In this document: in pieces, positions 1 through 8,602 of the stretch
Position numbering within the stretch: the stretch's first letter is position 1
How the letters are laid out: each line of letters opens with the position of its first letter
DNA from: Actinomycetota bacterium
GTDB taxonomy: Bacteria; Actinomycetota; Acidimicrobiia; Acidimicrobiales; Poriferisodaliceae
DNA: 25,362 nt
Assembly: GCA_002731665.1 (NCBI GenBank)
Contig: PCCJ01000065.1
Coordinates: forward strand, 1 to 25,362
Direction of reading: 5' to 3'
Translations under genes and position numbers: made by a program
Notes under the pieces: model-generated
Databases searched by the model: none
What the model saw: the letters and a program-made list of their open reading frames with translations, nothing else
Told to the model about the DNA's origin: nothing

Positions 1-28
1 GCAGTTCGCGACGAAGAGGTACAGCCAT
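1..28 (-). CDS. Start of next elongasome gene, probably rodA (partial)
   Basis: An ATG at 28-26 overlaps the TGA stop of the PBP2 gene by one base (TGATG). The frame stays open to the window edge and reads M-A-V-P-L-R-R-E-L. Only nine codons are visible, so the product cannot be recognised from sequence. In most bacteria the gene after the class B penicillin-binding protein PBP2 in an mreBCD cluster is rodA, the SEDS glycosyltransferase that partners PBP2, so rodA is the expected identity by context only. Confidence 0.4.
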
Positions 29-2157
29 CAATCCCTTACCTTTTGGTCATCGACGCCATCTCCATTTACATCTTGAGCATTGTTCGCTCGAGGAATCTGA
101 ATTCCCCATGGACATCCTTCTGGCACGAAACTCGTGAAGGCAGGATTACCACGCAAAGCTTCGGGGATTTCAGGGCATGCAGGAGAAGCAGGCACAAAGG
201 CTATTTGAGGCTCCGACCATCTTTGTTCGTAGGCTCTCAATGCTTCAAATATCTGTCTTGCCACCGGCGCTGCTGCCTCACCGCCATAACCTGCTTCTTC
301 CATAACCACGGCAACCGCATATCGAGGATCGTGGCGTGGCGCCCAGGCAACAAATATTGCTGAGTCCTCTTTTTTTCTATCCAGGACAGCATTCTTTCCA
401 TCCGCTTGGGCAGTTCCTGTCTTTCCCGCCACCGAATAGCTACCGGCATCATATCCTTCGAAAGCTCTCCACGCCGTACCGCGACGCTGTCTGCTAGTCA
501 CTCCGCCGAGGCCCTCGTTAACAACCAGCGAACCTTCAGGAAAGTCAATTATGCGCTGGATCTTAGGTTCGAATTCAATAACACTTTCACCAAAATTTTC
601 GCTGTTTCTCGAAATAATTCGTTCGACAATATTTGGACTGAAAAGTGTACCGCCATTAGCGAATGCCGCATAAGCGTTTACTAACTGGATCGGAGTAGCA
701 GATACGAATCCTTGGCCGATACCAGTGTTTATATTATCCCCGGGAAGCCAATCCGATGTTGCCTTGTACGGATTGTATGCCTCAGGGTTCAGTTCGAACA
801 ATGTTTTTTTAGTGTCACCATCGGGAATTCGGCCCGCTTTTTCATAGGGAAGCTGGACACCGGTCTGACCTCCAAATCCTAATTGGTCAGCCATATCTTG
901 AATAGCCCATTCTTCTTCACCTTTAATCCAATAAAGATCATGAGCTACTTGGTAAAAATATGCATCACTTGACCTAGTTAACGCCGTCGACAAATCCAAG
1001 GTTCCAAGAGGTGCTTTATCGGCGTTAAAAAATGTACACCTACCGGTACAGCCATACTCATCTGGGATTTTGAAGTACCCAACGTCGTAGTAGGTATTTC
1101 GAGGAGATATTAACCGTGCTTCTAATCCTGCTAATGCTGTAACTAGCTTGAAAGTAGATCCTGGGGCGTACAGGCCCTGTATAGCGCGATTGTTGAGTGC
1201 TCCCGGTGCATATGGATTCTCAAATACAGACTTGTACTCTTCGAAAGTCAGACCTTCTACTAGCCAATTCGGGTTATAAGTCGGATATGAAGCCATCGCT
1301 AAAACGTCCCCATTTCTTAGATCAAGGACTACCGCAGCACCTCCAACAGCCGGATAAAAGAATCCAGAATCATCACTTACTGTTTCCCGAGCCGCCAGCA
1401 AACCTTGAGCCAAAAACGACTCAGTAGCAGCCTGTAGGTCCGCATCGATAGACAGGATAATGTCGTTTCCGGGCTTAGCCTGTTGATCCCCGATAATACG
1501 GTGAACTCTGCCAGCATTATCCACCTCAAGTTTTGTTATGCCTGGAGAACCATGCAGTTGGGATTCGAAAAGGGCTTCGATACCAGCTTTGCCTACTCTT
1601 TCAGATGGTAGGTAGCCATCAGCAAGAAGTCCCGGTGCTTGTTGCTCAGACATTGCTCCTACATAACCGATGATATGAGCAGCTACTTCTTCGCGTGGGT
1701 AGGTCCTGGTCATCTCCCACTTTGCTTCGACTCCAGGGAGAGACCTCTCGCTGATGCGAAGCAGTCCTTCTTCGTTTAGACCAGTCGCAACAACTTTTGC
1801 GGCTAAACGATGCGTCTGCAAGTCATTAAGTCGACTATTAAGCACATCTTCAGCTATCCCAAGGATTGAGGAAAGTTCACTGATTATCAACTCCAACTGG
1901 CCAGGTGAATATCTGGACTTGTTAACAGTGACTATGCCTGTCCGAAGATTATCTGCGAGAACTACACCATGCCTGTCGAAGATCCTGCCACGATTAGGAG
2001 CTGACACTACCATCTCGATTTGATTAGATTCAGCTTTTTTTTCGAGATCTTCGGTATTTAAGACTTGCAGGTACCAAAGTCGAGTAAATAACGCGGCGAA
2101 GAGTCCTACGATTAGAATTCCCAAAAAGGATAAACGTCTATCGAGTTTGGGAATCAT
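28..2157 (-). CDS. mrdA: Penicillin-binding protein 2 (elongasome transpeptidase)
   Basis: This is a class B penicillin-binding protein that cross-links peptidoglycan during lateral wall growth with RodA and MreBCD. The 709-residue product has one N-terminal membrane segment (about residues 10-30). A PBP dimerisation region follows, with the GRIFDRHG motif near 57-64, and then the transpeptidase domain. The catalytic motifs are visible: S334-T-F-K337 (SxxK), S396-S-D398 (the SxD form usual in PBP2) and K579-T-G581 (KTG). The start ATG overlaps the mreD stop (ATGA), and its own TGA overlaps the next ATG, so translation is probably coupled. The last residues contain D-V-N-G-D-G-V-D-D, which resembles an EF-hand or dockerin calcium loop and is not part of the transpeptidase fold. 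The identification is secure; the tail is odd. Confidence 0.95.
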   Translation of the reverse strand: MIPKLDRRLSFLGILIVGLFAALFTRLWYLQVLNTEDLEKKAESNQIEMVVSAPNRGRIFDRHGVVLADNLRTGIVTVNKSRYSPGQLELIISELSSILGIAEDVLNSRLNDLQTHRLAAKVVATGLNEEGLLRISERSLPGVEAKWEMTRTYPREEVAAHIIGYVGAMSEQQAPGLLADGYLPSERVGKAGIEALFESQLHGSPGITKLEVDNAGRVHRIIGDQQAKPGNDIILSIDADLQAATESFLAQGLLAARETVSDDSGFFYPAVGGAAVVLDLRNGDVLAMASYPTYNPNWLVEGLTFEEYKSVFENPYAPGALNNRAIQGLYAPGSTFKLVTALAGLEARLISPRNTYYDVGYFKIPDEYGCTGRCTFFNADKAPLGTLDLSTALTRSSDAYFYQVAHDLYWIKGEEEWAIQDMADQLGFGGQTGVQLPYEKAGRIPDGDTKKTLFELNPEAYNPYKATSDWLPGDNINTGIGQGFVSATPIQLVNAYAAFANGGTLFSPNIVERIISRNSENFGESVIEFEPKIQRIIDFPEGSLVVNEGLGGVTSRQRRGTAWRAFEGYDAGSYSVAGKTGTAQADGKNAVLDRKKEDSAIFVAWAPRHDPRYAVAVVMEEAGYGGEAAAPVARQIFEALRAYEQRWSEPQIAFVPASPACPEIPEALRGNPAFTSFVPEGCPWGIQIPRANNAQDVNGDGVDDQKVRD

Positions 2158-2672
2158 ACTTTACTCGGATAGCCGACCGGCTCAATAAATAGTGTCCACT
2201 TTACGATTCGCTCTAAGAATAAGTTGACGAAAAAGGCCGCCATCCCTGTTATCAGCACTATGAGCTCGACCCGGTTTTCAGCGTCGTAGCTGTAACCGAT
2301 GAGCCATGCCATAAGGGCGTAGAGCGCTACGCCAGATGACGCCGTTAAACCCACCGCTAAAGAACGTAGGACTCTGTTTGTTTCAACGAGTTGAGGCGCA
2401 AGCGCTCCGGCTCCCCAACCGACAAGCACGAGCACGAGAGTATTCATACCGAAAGGTGAATTTACGACGAGATCTGCTAATAATCCACAGCTAAAACCAA
2501 TCCCCACTGCCCTATCGATACCAGCTAATATCCCCGAGATAACGGTCAAGATCAAAAATAGATCGATGACAAATCCAGCTATTGTTAAATGCGGCATTGC
2601 CGAAATTTGCGTCAAGCAGATTAACCCGACAACTATGGTTACTCTCAGTGTTGCACCCAGGGAAACCATCAT
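2154..2672 (-). CDS. mreD: Rod shape-determining membrane protein MreD
   Basis: This small integral membrane protein of the rod complex sits between MreC and PBP2. The 172-residue product is almost entirely hydrophobic, with about five membrane segments and short polar links, as in the MreD family. It is identified as much by position as by sequence. The gene begins with two ATG codons in a row (M-M-V-S-L) inside the end of mreC: the mreC TGA lies at 2671-2669, an ATGA overlap. Its own stop overlaps the mrdA start. No internal catalytic motif is expected for this family. Confidence 0.88.
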   Translation of the reverse strand: MMVSLGATLRVTIVVGLICLTQISAMPHLTIAGFVIDLFLILTVISGILAGIDRAVGIGFSCGLLADLVVNSPFGMNTLVLVLVGWGAGALAPQLVETNRVLRSLAVGLTASSGVALYALMAWLIGYSYDAENRVELIVLITGMAAFFVNLFLERIVKWTLFIEPVGYPSKV

Positions 2673-3598
2673 GAGTCATTTCCGTTTTGCTCAGCGCCTA
2701 TCCCGCTTTCGCTCGAAGGCTCCGGGAAATCACGATCTACAAGCACCGGCCCCGATGCATCAGCTTCAAACAAGATCACTGAAACCCAGCGAATTCGGTC
2801 TAGGTCAGCGGAGGGATAAACAGTTATACGCTGCGTATCTTGAACGGCATTAGGAGTAACATCAACAACAGTTCCGATTAAAAGCCCTTCAGGGAAAGTG
2901 CTCCCCTGAAAGCCACTAGTCACAACAGTTTCACCGGGTATCACAACAGTTTCGAGCTCTATAAAATTTACAATCAGGTTCTTTCCTGCCCCTTTTCCTG
3001 AGGCGACACCATCATCGCCCGAACGGACTAACCGAGCACCAGCGTCGAAATTAGGGTCTGTGAGGAGCTCAACTCGCGCTCGAGTGACACTCACCTGGCT
3101 AACGCGACCAATCAGACCTGCGCCAGTTTCTACTGGCATCCCTACTTTAATTCCATCACGCGAACCTTTATCGAGCTCAATCGTTCGTTCGAAATTAGAA
3201 ATCTGAGCATCAATTACGCGCGCTGTTCGGCGCGGAATATTACTCAGCGTGTCTCGCGCCCCCAAAAGTGATAGTAAAGCCTCTCGGTCTCTTTCGATTT
3301 CTCCAATCTGGAGAGTAGAGCTTTTGATCTCTGCTAGTTTGGCTTCGAGAACGGCATTCCTATTTTCTAAATCTTCATACGAAGTAATACCCTGCCAAGC
3401 ATTACCAATCGGAACAAACACCCTTGCTGAAGCCGAACGAATGGGACCTATTGCGTCGAGCGCAAAACTGCGTATTTTTGTTAATGATCCTTCGTCACTT
3501 CGAGCATCGAGTGTGATTAGCACTAACGCTGTAAAAATAAATAAGAAAATTCTTAACCGAGATCGGGGCCTTCGTCGCTCTTTGCTATGCCTCGACAT
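2669..3598 (-). CDS. mreC: Rod shape-determining protein MreC
   Basis: MreC is the periplasmic/extracytoplasmic scaffold that links cytoplasmic MreB filaments to PBP2 and RodA. The 309-residue product has a basic N-terminus followed by one membrane segment (about residues 16-32). A predicted coiled coil (about 75-112) comes next, then the paired beta-barrel region with the family signatures around I-E-L-D-K-G-S-x-D-G-I-x-x-G-M-P-V and G-L-I-G-R-V. The acidic, Ser/Glu-rich C-terminus looks disordered. An AAGG sequence about eight bases upstream supports the ATG at 3598. The gene is separated from mreB by 16 bases and overlaps mreD by four. Confidence 0.93.
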   Translation of the reverse strand: MSRHSKERRRPRSRLRIFLFIFTALVLITLDARSDEGSLTKIRSFALDAIGPIRSASARVFVPIGNAWQGITSYEDLENRNAVLEAKLAEIKSSTLQIGEIERDREALLSLLGARDTLSNIPRRTARVIDAQISNFERTIELDKGSRDGIKVGMPVETGAGLIGRVSQVSVTRARVELLTDPNFDAGARLVRSGDDGVASGKGAGKNLIVNFIELETVVIPGETVVTSGFQGSTFPEGLLIGTVVDVTPNAVQDTQRITVYPSADLDRIRWVSVILFEADASGPVLVDRDFPEPSSESGIGAEQNGNDS

Positions 3599-3614
3599 CA
3601 GATGGCCTTAATCC

Positions 3615-4748
3615 TTATCGAAGCTCACCCGAAGAGAATAGGACGCCGCGAAGGACCTCAAATTCTTCAAGTGATTGACCTGAACCCCTTGCAACCGCAT
3701 GCAAAGGATCCTTAGCTATTCGAATCGGCATTCCAGTCTCATTGGCCAGCCTTTGGTGTAAGCCCTGCAACAAAGCCCCACCTCCTGCTAAGACTATTCC
3801 TTGATCCATGATGTCCGCAGCTAACTCTGGTGGGGTCTGGTCGAGAGTCATTTTTACAGCGTTGAAGATTGCCGTTAGCGGTTCTTCAATAGCTTCTCTG
3901 ATTTCTATGCTACTTACCGTTACCGTTTTAGGCAGACCTGAAACTAGATCACGACCGCTAATCTCAGCATACATTTCCTCATCCAACGGCCATGCCGAGC
4001 CCAACGTCATTTTTACTTCCTCAGCAGTTCTTTCACCGAGCGCTAGGTTGTATGTCTTCTTTACATACTGCAGTATGGCAGCATCTAGCACGTCGCCTCC
4101 TACCCGAGCTGACTGAGCAGAAACAATCCCGCCCAAAGAGATGACTGCAACTTCGGTCGTTCCGCCACCGATATCTACAATCATGCTCCCCGAAGGTGAC
4201 TGCACTGGCAACCCAGCGCCGATAGCTGCTGCCATTGGTTCTTCAATGATGAAGGCCGGCTTTTTAGCTCCTGCATATTCGGCAGCTTCTTGCACCGCTC
4301 GCTGTTCCACTCCTGTGATTCCAGAAGGCACACAAATAACCATTCGTGGTTTAGACCAACGACTACTATTCACTTTGTCAATAAAGTATCGGAGCATTTT
4401 TTCACAGATATCAAAATCTGCGATTACTCCATCTTTAAGTGGCCTAATAGCCTGGATATGTCCCGGTGTTCTACCAAGCATACGCTTAGCTTCATAACCG
4501 ACTGCTAAAGGAATCCCCGTGTTCATGTCAACTGCAACCACTGATGGCTCATCAAGAACTATCCCTTGACCTCGCATATAAATCAGCGTGTTCGCAGTCC
4601 CTAAATCAACCGCCATTTCTCGATTAGAAAAGAAATTCGGTTTGAGCCCGTTAAGGGCACGTCCCAAAATATTCCCTCTTCGTGACGCATTCGGACGCGA
4701 GTAATTCATGTTGCTCGATTGGGTAGAATTCAACGCGTCACGATCCAT
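3615..4748 (-). CDS. mreB: Actin-like rod-shape protein MreB
   Basis: MreB is a bacterial actin that forms membrane-associated filaments and guides the elongasome. The actin-fold ATPase motifs are clear: phosphate-1 loop D-L-G-T-A-N-T, phosphate-2 loop D-I-G-G-G-T-T-E and adenosine loop G-I-V-L-A-G-G-G-A. The frame is open further upstream to 4826, but that stretch lies inside ndk. The ATG at 4748, ten bases after the ndk stop, gives 377 residues and avoids this overlap, so I prefer it. Even so, about 45 polar residues precede the actin core, where typical MreB has about ten. Starts at the internal ATG of M-N-Y-S-R-P or at M-A-V-D-L-G-T are alternatives, because no site has a strong Shine-Dalgarno sequence. 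Confidence 0.93.
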   Translation of the reverse strand: MDRDALNSTQSSNMNYSRPNASRRGNILGRALNGLKPNFFSNREMAVDLGTANTLIYMRGQGIVLDEPSVVAVDMNTGIPLAVGYEAKRMLGRTPGHIQAIRPLKDGVIADFDICEKMLRYFIDKVNSSRWSKPRMVICVPSGITGVEQRAVQEAAEYAGAKKPAFIIEEPMAAAIGAGLPVQSPSGSMIVDIGGGTTEVAVISLGGIVSAQSARVGGDVLDAAILQYVKKTYNLALGERTAEEVKMTLGSAWPLDEEMYAEISGRDLVSGLPKTVTVSSIEIREAIEEPLTAIFNAVKMTLDQTPPELAADIMDQGIVLAGGGALLQGLHQRLANETGMPIRIAKDPLHAVARGSGQSLEEFEVLRGVLFSSGELR

Positions 4749-4758
4749 TTTCGTCCGC

Positions 4759-5178
4759 TCAATTAGCTTGGAAAAATATTCCAATTTCACGCGCAGCCGA
4801 CTCAACAGAGTCTGAGCCGTGAACAAGATTTTCTGTTACGAGCAAGCCGAAGTCGCCACGGATAGTACCCGGTGCAGCTGTTGCAGGGTTTGTGCTTCCC
4901 ATAAGGTTTCTGACAACAGCAAATATGTCATCGCCGGCATCATCGCTTCCTTCTACTTGAAGAAGCATTGCTGGGGAGCGAGTTATGAAGTTGAGCAGAT
5001 CTTCAAAAAATGGTTTCCCATCATGTTCCATGTAGTGCAGCGCAGCAGTCTCTCGGTCGATTAATCGAAGCTCAGCTCGTTTAATACTTAATCCCTTACG
5101 CTCGATCCTGGAAATTATTTCGCCAACAAGCCCTCTCTCGACTGCATCGGGTTTGCAAATAACAAATGTGTGGGCCAA
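4759..5178 (-). CDS. ndk: Nucleoside diphosphate kinase
   Basis: The enzyme transfers the gamma-phosphate between NTPs and NDPs through a phosphohistidine and so balances nucleotide pools in the cytoplasm. The product has 139 residues, the usual length. The catalytic motif N-L-V-H120-G-S-D-S is intact, as is the nucleotide-binding segment N-L-M-G-S-T-N-P near 91-98. Translation starts at TTG (5178), which gives [11 protein letters not shown]. The choice is fixed by an AGGAG sequence about seven bases upstream and by the family N-terminus. A few extra acidic residues (G-S-D-D-A-G-D-D) lie around 77-84. The gene sits between folC and mreB on the same strand. Confidence 0.96.
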   Translation of the reverse strand: MAHTFVICKPDAVERGLVGEIISRIERKGLSIKRAELRLIDRETAALHYMEHDGKPFFEDLLNFITRSPAMLLQVEGSDDAGDDIFAVVRNLMGSTNPATAAPGTIRGDFGLLVTENLVHGSDSVESAAREIGIFFQAN

Positions 5179-5224
5179 AACAACTCCTAGAGATTCGATC
5201 GTGTACTTACTCAGACTACCGTGA

Positions 5225-6559
5225 TCACGATTGGAGGTGTAATCGGGCTTCAGACGCCACGTATAAAGAACCGGTAACTATTATGCTCCCTTGTGGCCCA
5301 GCAATTTCTCGAGCTAAATCGACCGCTTCAGCTACATCTGCTCGAAAGTCTACTGATTTATGTCCCAATTTCTGAGCACTCGCGGCTACCTCACTCGCTT
5401 CTAACGCCCGTGGCCATTTCGCCTGCGTGGCTATTATTGACTTGAACTCTTTGAAGTTCACGGCTTGCATGAAGTCAATAGGGTTATGTGGCCGGTTAGT
5501 TCCCATCACCAGCACAGGAGCTTCTTCAGCTCCGAAGTCGGAAAAAAGTGTTTCACTAAGGGCCATTGCCCCATCTACATTGTGTGCTCCATCTACGATT
5601 GTCAGCGGAGTTCGGCTAAGTATCTCAAATCGTGCAGGAAGCTGAACCGATGCAAATGCGTCGTAGACTATGTTGGCGTCAAGCGCTCTAGCAAAAAAAG
5701 CTTCCGTGGCTGCTATCGCAAGAAGAGCATTATTTGATTGATGTCTCCCGTTTACGGGTACGAAAATCTCTTCGTAGCTGCCATATGGAGTACTGACATC
5801 TAACAGCCTCCCTCCTACTGCGAGCCGGTCATTGGTGACTGCGAAGTCAGTGTCCTGCACCCAGATCTCTCTGCAGGGCACGCTTTTGACTATTTGAAGT
5901 AGGTCCTCTTCGACGCTTCCACATATGACATGTGAAGTTGGTTCAATAATTCCAGATTTTTCCCTAGCTAAATCAGCCATCGTGGGCCCGATTATTTCCA
6001 GATGATCGGATCCCATATTGGTAATCACAGCTACTTCTGCACGAACTACGTTCGTAGCGTCCCAACGACCACCCATTCCAACTTCCATAACGTTTGCATC
6101 TACCGCGTTCATAGCGAACCAGTTGTATGCAGCGGCGCAAATAACCTCAAAATAGTTAGGAAGACTTCCTGATTGCTTCAAGACCCATGGTTCGATTACT
6201 GCTATCTCTTTAATAGCTTCACAAAATTCTTGATCACTAAGTGGCTGGTTAGCTACTGCTATCCGGTCATTCAAGCTGGTGATGTGCGGCGAAGTGTAAC
6301 TACCTACTTTTAGGCCAACTGCCGTTAACATCTCGACAATCATTCTTGTGGTACTGCCTTTGCCGTTAGTCCCGGTTATATGGATAGCCGGTACAGCAAT
6401 TTCTGGATGGCCGAGTAGTTCCATGACCACACGCATCCGGTCAAGGCTAGGCGGCAACGTTTCCGGCTTGCCAAGCACACTTTCGAGGTTGTAGTGCTGC
6501 TCAAGCCAATCAAGAGCTTGCTGGTATGAATCTATCGTCGCAAGGTTTATTGGATCCAT
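5225..6559 (-). CDS. folC: Folylpolyglutamate / dihydrofolate synthase
   Basis: FolC adds glutamate to folates, and in many bacteria also to dihydropteroate, using ATP. The 444-residue product belongs to the Mur ligase superfamily. It has the P-loop [10 protein letters not shown] near residues 61-70, the downstream Mur-type segment with [14 protein letters not shown], and [10 protein letters not shown] in the C-terminal domain. The length is normal for the family. The ATG at 6559 lies 27 bases from the clpX stop, without an obvious Shine-Dalgarno sequence. In actinobacteria folC is often found between clpX (with or without valS) and ndk, as here without valS. Confidence 0.95.
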   Translation of the reverse strand: MDPINLATIDSYQQALDWLEQHYNLESVLGKPETLPPSLDRMRVVMELLGHPEIAVPAIHITGTNGKGSTTRMIVEMLTAVGLKVGSYTSPHITSLNDRIAVANQPLSDQEFCEAIKEIAVIEPWVLKQSGSLPNYFEVICAAAYNWFAMNAVDANVMEVGMGGRWDATNVVRAEVAVITNMGSDHLEIIGPTMADLAREKSGIIEPTSHVICGSVEEDLLQIVKSVPCREIWVQDTDFAVTNDRLAVGGRLLDVSTPYGSYEEIFVPVNGRHQSNNALLAIAATEAFFARALDANIVYDAFASVQLPARFEILSRTPLTIVDGAHNVDGAMALSETLFSDFGAEEAPVLVMGTNRPHNPIDFMQAVNFKEFKSIIATQAKWPRALEASEVAASAQKLGHKSVDFRADVAEAVDLAREIAGPQGSIIVTGSLYVASEARLHLQS

Positions 6560-6586
6560 TGAGGTAGAAGCTTTTCTATGAGCACG

Positions 6587-7843
6587 TTAGGAAGCTTTCC
6601 GTTCGTCATTGCGCTCAACTAAAATCGGGCTCGCCGTCTTAAGCACTGCATCTGCCTCGACGATGCATCGGACCACGTTCTCCCGGCTAGGCACTTCGTA
6701 CATTGCTCCAAGAAGAACATCTTCAATTATTGCTCGTAATCCTCGAGCGCCAGTTTTACGGAGCAGGGCTTGATCAACTACTGCGGCTATTGCTTCGTCA
6801 GTAAATTCAAGCTCCACACCATCAAGCTCAAACATACGGTCGAATTGGCGCAAGAGCGCGTTTTTGGGTTCGGTTAGAATCCGTTGGAGAGCATCAGGCC
6901 CGAGTTGGTCGACAACTCCAACCACTGGTAGGCGACCAATAAACTCTGGGATCAAGCCAAATTTTTGCAAGTCTTCCGGCAGCACCTCAGGTAAAAGATT
7001 CGTATTGGCTCTCTCAGCAGTTGGCTTTATGTCTGCTCCAAAGCCTACGGCTCGTTGACCAAGTCTGTCAGCGATAATTTTTTCAAGGCCATCGAAAGCA
7101 CCTCCGCATATAAAAAGAATATTGCTTGTATCTATCTGCAAAAAGTCTTGATGTGGATGCTTGCGTCCACCTTGTGGCGGAACGGCTGCTTCTGTGCCTT
7201 CCAAAATTTTGAGAAGGGCCTGTTGGACTCCTTCCCCTGAAACATCTCTTGTGATCGAAGGGTTCTCAGATTTACGGGTAATTTTGTCGATCTCATCGAT
7301 GTAAATGATGCCAGTCTCTGCACGCTTAACGTCATAGTCAGCAGCTTGGATTAACTTCAAAAGTATGTTCTCAACATCTTCGCCCACGTAACCTGCTTCG
7401 GTCAGAGCCGTGGCGTCAGCCATAGCGAAGGGCACGTTCAACATTCGTGCCAGTGTTTGAGCCATCATTGTTTTCCCGCAACCTGTTGGACCTATAAGCA
7501 TGATGTTGGACTTCGCCAACTCCACGTCATCCGGGCCCAGGCTTTGAGCAAATTGAACTCTCTTATAGTGGTTGTATACAGCAACAGAGAGGATTTTTTT
7601 TGTGCGATCTTGATCTATTACATATTCATTGAGAAATGAAAAAATTTCTTGAGGCTTAGGCACTTCATCAAAAATGACTTCAGAGGTCTCCGACAATTCC
7701 TCTTCAATAATTTCGTTGCAAAGGTCTATACATTCATCACAGATATATACACCTGGTCCGGCTATAAGTTTTTTGACCTGCTTCTGCGACTTTCCGCAGA
7801 AGGAGCACTTTAGTAGCTCGCTACCTTCTCCGAACTTTGCCAC
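6587..7843 (-). CDS. clpX: ATP-dependent Clp protease ATPase subunit ClpX
   Basis: ClpX is the AAA+ unfoldase that feeds substrates to ClpP. The 418-residue product is complete. It has an N-terminal zinc-binding domain with C13, C16, C35 and C38, Walker A G-P-T-G-C-G-K-T at 118-125, Walker B I-I-Y-I-D-E-I-D at 179-186, the R-K-H pore loop, and the sensor-2 region K-T-G-A-R-G-L-R. The start codon is GTG (7843), supported by GGAG about seven bases upstream. A short hairpin lies in the leader just before the Shine-Dalgarno sequence. The gene is 126 bases downstream of clpP. Confidence 0.97.
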   Translation of the reverse strand: MAKFGEGSELLKCSFCGKSQKQVKKLIAGPGVYICDECIDLCNEIIEEELSETSEVIFDEVPKPQEIFSFLNEYVIDQDRTKKILSVAVYNHYKRVQFAQSLGPDDVELAKSNIMLIGPTGCGKTMMAQTLARMLNVPFAMADATALTEAGYVGEDVENILLKLIQAADYDVKRAETGIIYIDEIDKITRKSENPSITRDVSGEGVQQALLKILEGTEAAVPPQGGRKHPHQDFLQIDTSNILFICGGAFDGLEKIIADRLGQRAVGFGADIKPTAERANTNLLPEVLPEDLQKFGLIPEFIGRLPVVGVVDQLGPDALQRILTEPKNALLRQFDRMFELDGVELEFTDEAIAAVVDQALLRKTGARGLRAIIEDVLLGAMYEVPSRENVVRCIVEADAVLKTASPILVERNDERKAS

Positions 7844-7861
7844 GTCTCAACTCCAATTCAG

Positions 7862-7877
7862 ACAACCTTTGGGTTGT
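7862..7877 (-). promoter_or_regulatory. Small hairpin in clpX leader
   Basis: A perfect 6-bp inverted repeat (ACAACC / GGTTGT on the plus strand) with a 4-base loop lies 18 bases upstream of the clpX GTG, in the clpP-clpX spacer. It has no T-tract on the minus strand, so it is not an intrinsic terminator. It may be an RNA processing or translation-modulating stem; that role is inference only. Confidence 0.3.
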
Positions 7878-7969
7878 TATTAACTAACGGCTAAGGATGG
7901 CACAGCATGGCTCGCTTTGACGTTTGTCGCCCTAATTGTTGAAATTTTATTTATTAGATTTGAATTATT

Positions 7970-8602
7970 TCAGGCAGCTCGGATCGGACCATCTTCAACC
8001 AATTCACGGTTACTGATTACTTCATCAATAATTCCATACTCTTTGGCCGCCTCTGCATCTAAAATAAAGTCACGGTCCGTGTCGTTGTGGATCCGCTCTA
8101 GGTCTTGGCCCGTGTGACGTGCAAGAATTTGGTCTAGAAGGCCACGCATTCGCTCTATTTCTTGCGAAGCTAACTCGATGTCGGTTGCTTGACCCATTGC
8201 CTGACCAAATGGCTGATGCAATAATACTCTTGCATGCGGCAACGCCATTCTCTTACCCGGGCTTCCAGCAGCTAAAAGAACAGCCGCAGCCGAAGCTGCT
8301 TGACCTAGGCAGATCGTGGTTATGTCGTTTTTAATGTATTGACTAGTGTCATAAATTGCGAAAAGGGCGTTTATGTCCCCTCCTGGCGAATTTATGTACA
8401 TGTTGATATCTCGATCAGGGTTCTCTGACTCGAGATGAATCAATTGAGCACACACCAAGTTGGCAATCGTGTCATCAATCGGAGTACCAAGGAATATAAT
8501 ATTCTCTTTGAGCAAACGTGAGTAGAGATCGTACGCACGTTCACCACGGTTCGTTTGCTCTACTACCGTTGGAACTAGGTAATTCTGTGCCTGAAGGTTC
8601 AC
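7970..8602 (-). CDS. clpP: ATP-dependent Clp protease proteolytic subunit ClpP
   Basis: This serine peptidase forms the tetradecameric chamber that works with ClpX. The 210-residue product carries the catalytic triad: S104 in Q-A-A-S-A-A-A, H129 in V-L-L-H-Q-P, and D178 in D-R-D-F-I-L. The N-S-P-G-G signature at 71-75 is present. Translation starts at GTG (8602) inside the end of the trigger factor gene (GTGA overlap), so the two are coupled. Most actinobacteria carry a clpP1-clpP2 pair at this place, but only one clpP is seen here between tig and clpX. A second copy could exist elsewhere in the genome. Confidence 0.96.
   Translation of the reverse strand: MNLQAQNYLVPTVVEQTNRGERAYDLYSRLLKENIIFLGTPIDDTIANLVCAQLIHLESENPDRDINMYINSPGGDINALFAIYDTSQYIKNDITTICLGQAASAAAVLLAAGSPGKRMALPHARVLLHQPFGQAMGQATDIELASQEIERMRGLLDQILARHTGQDLERIHNDTDRDFILDAEAAKEYGIIDEVISNRELVEDGPIRAA

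Noticed and set aside
3249..3611. Long plus-strand frame opposite mreC
   Set aside because: It is a shadow of a well-supported gene on the other strand, with low-complexity Ser-rich content.
4749..4826. MreB extended to 4826
   Set aside because: It would lie inside ndk and add a stretch that looks like out-of-frame ndk; the ATG at 4748 avoids the overlap.
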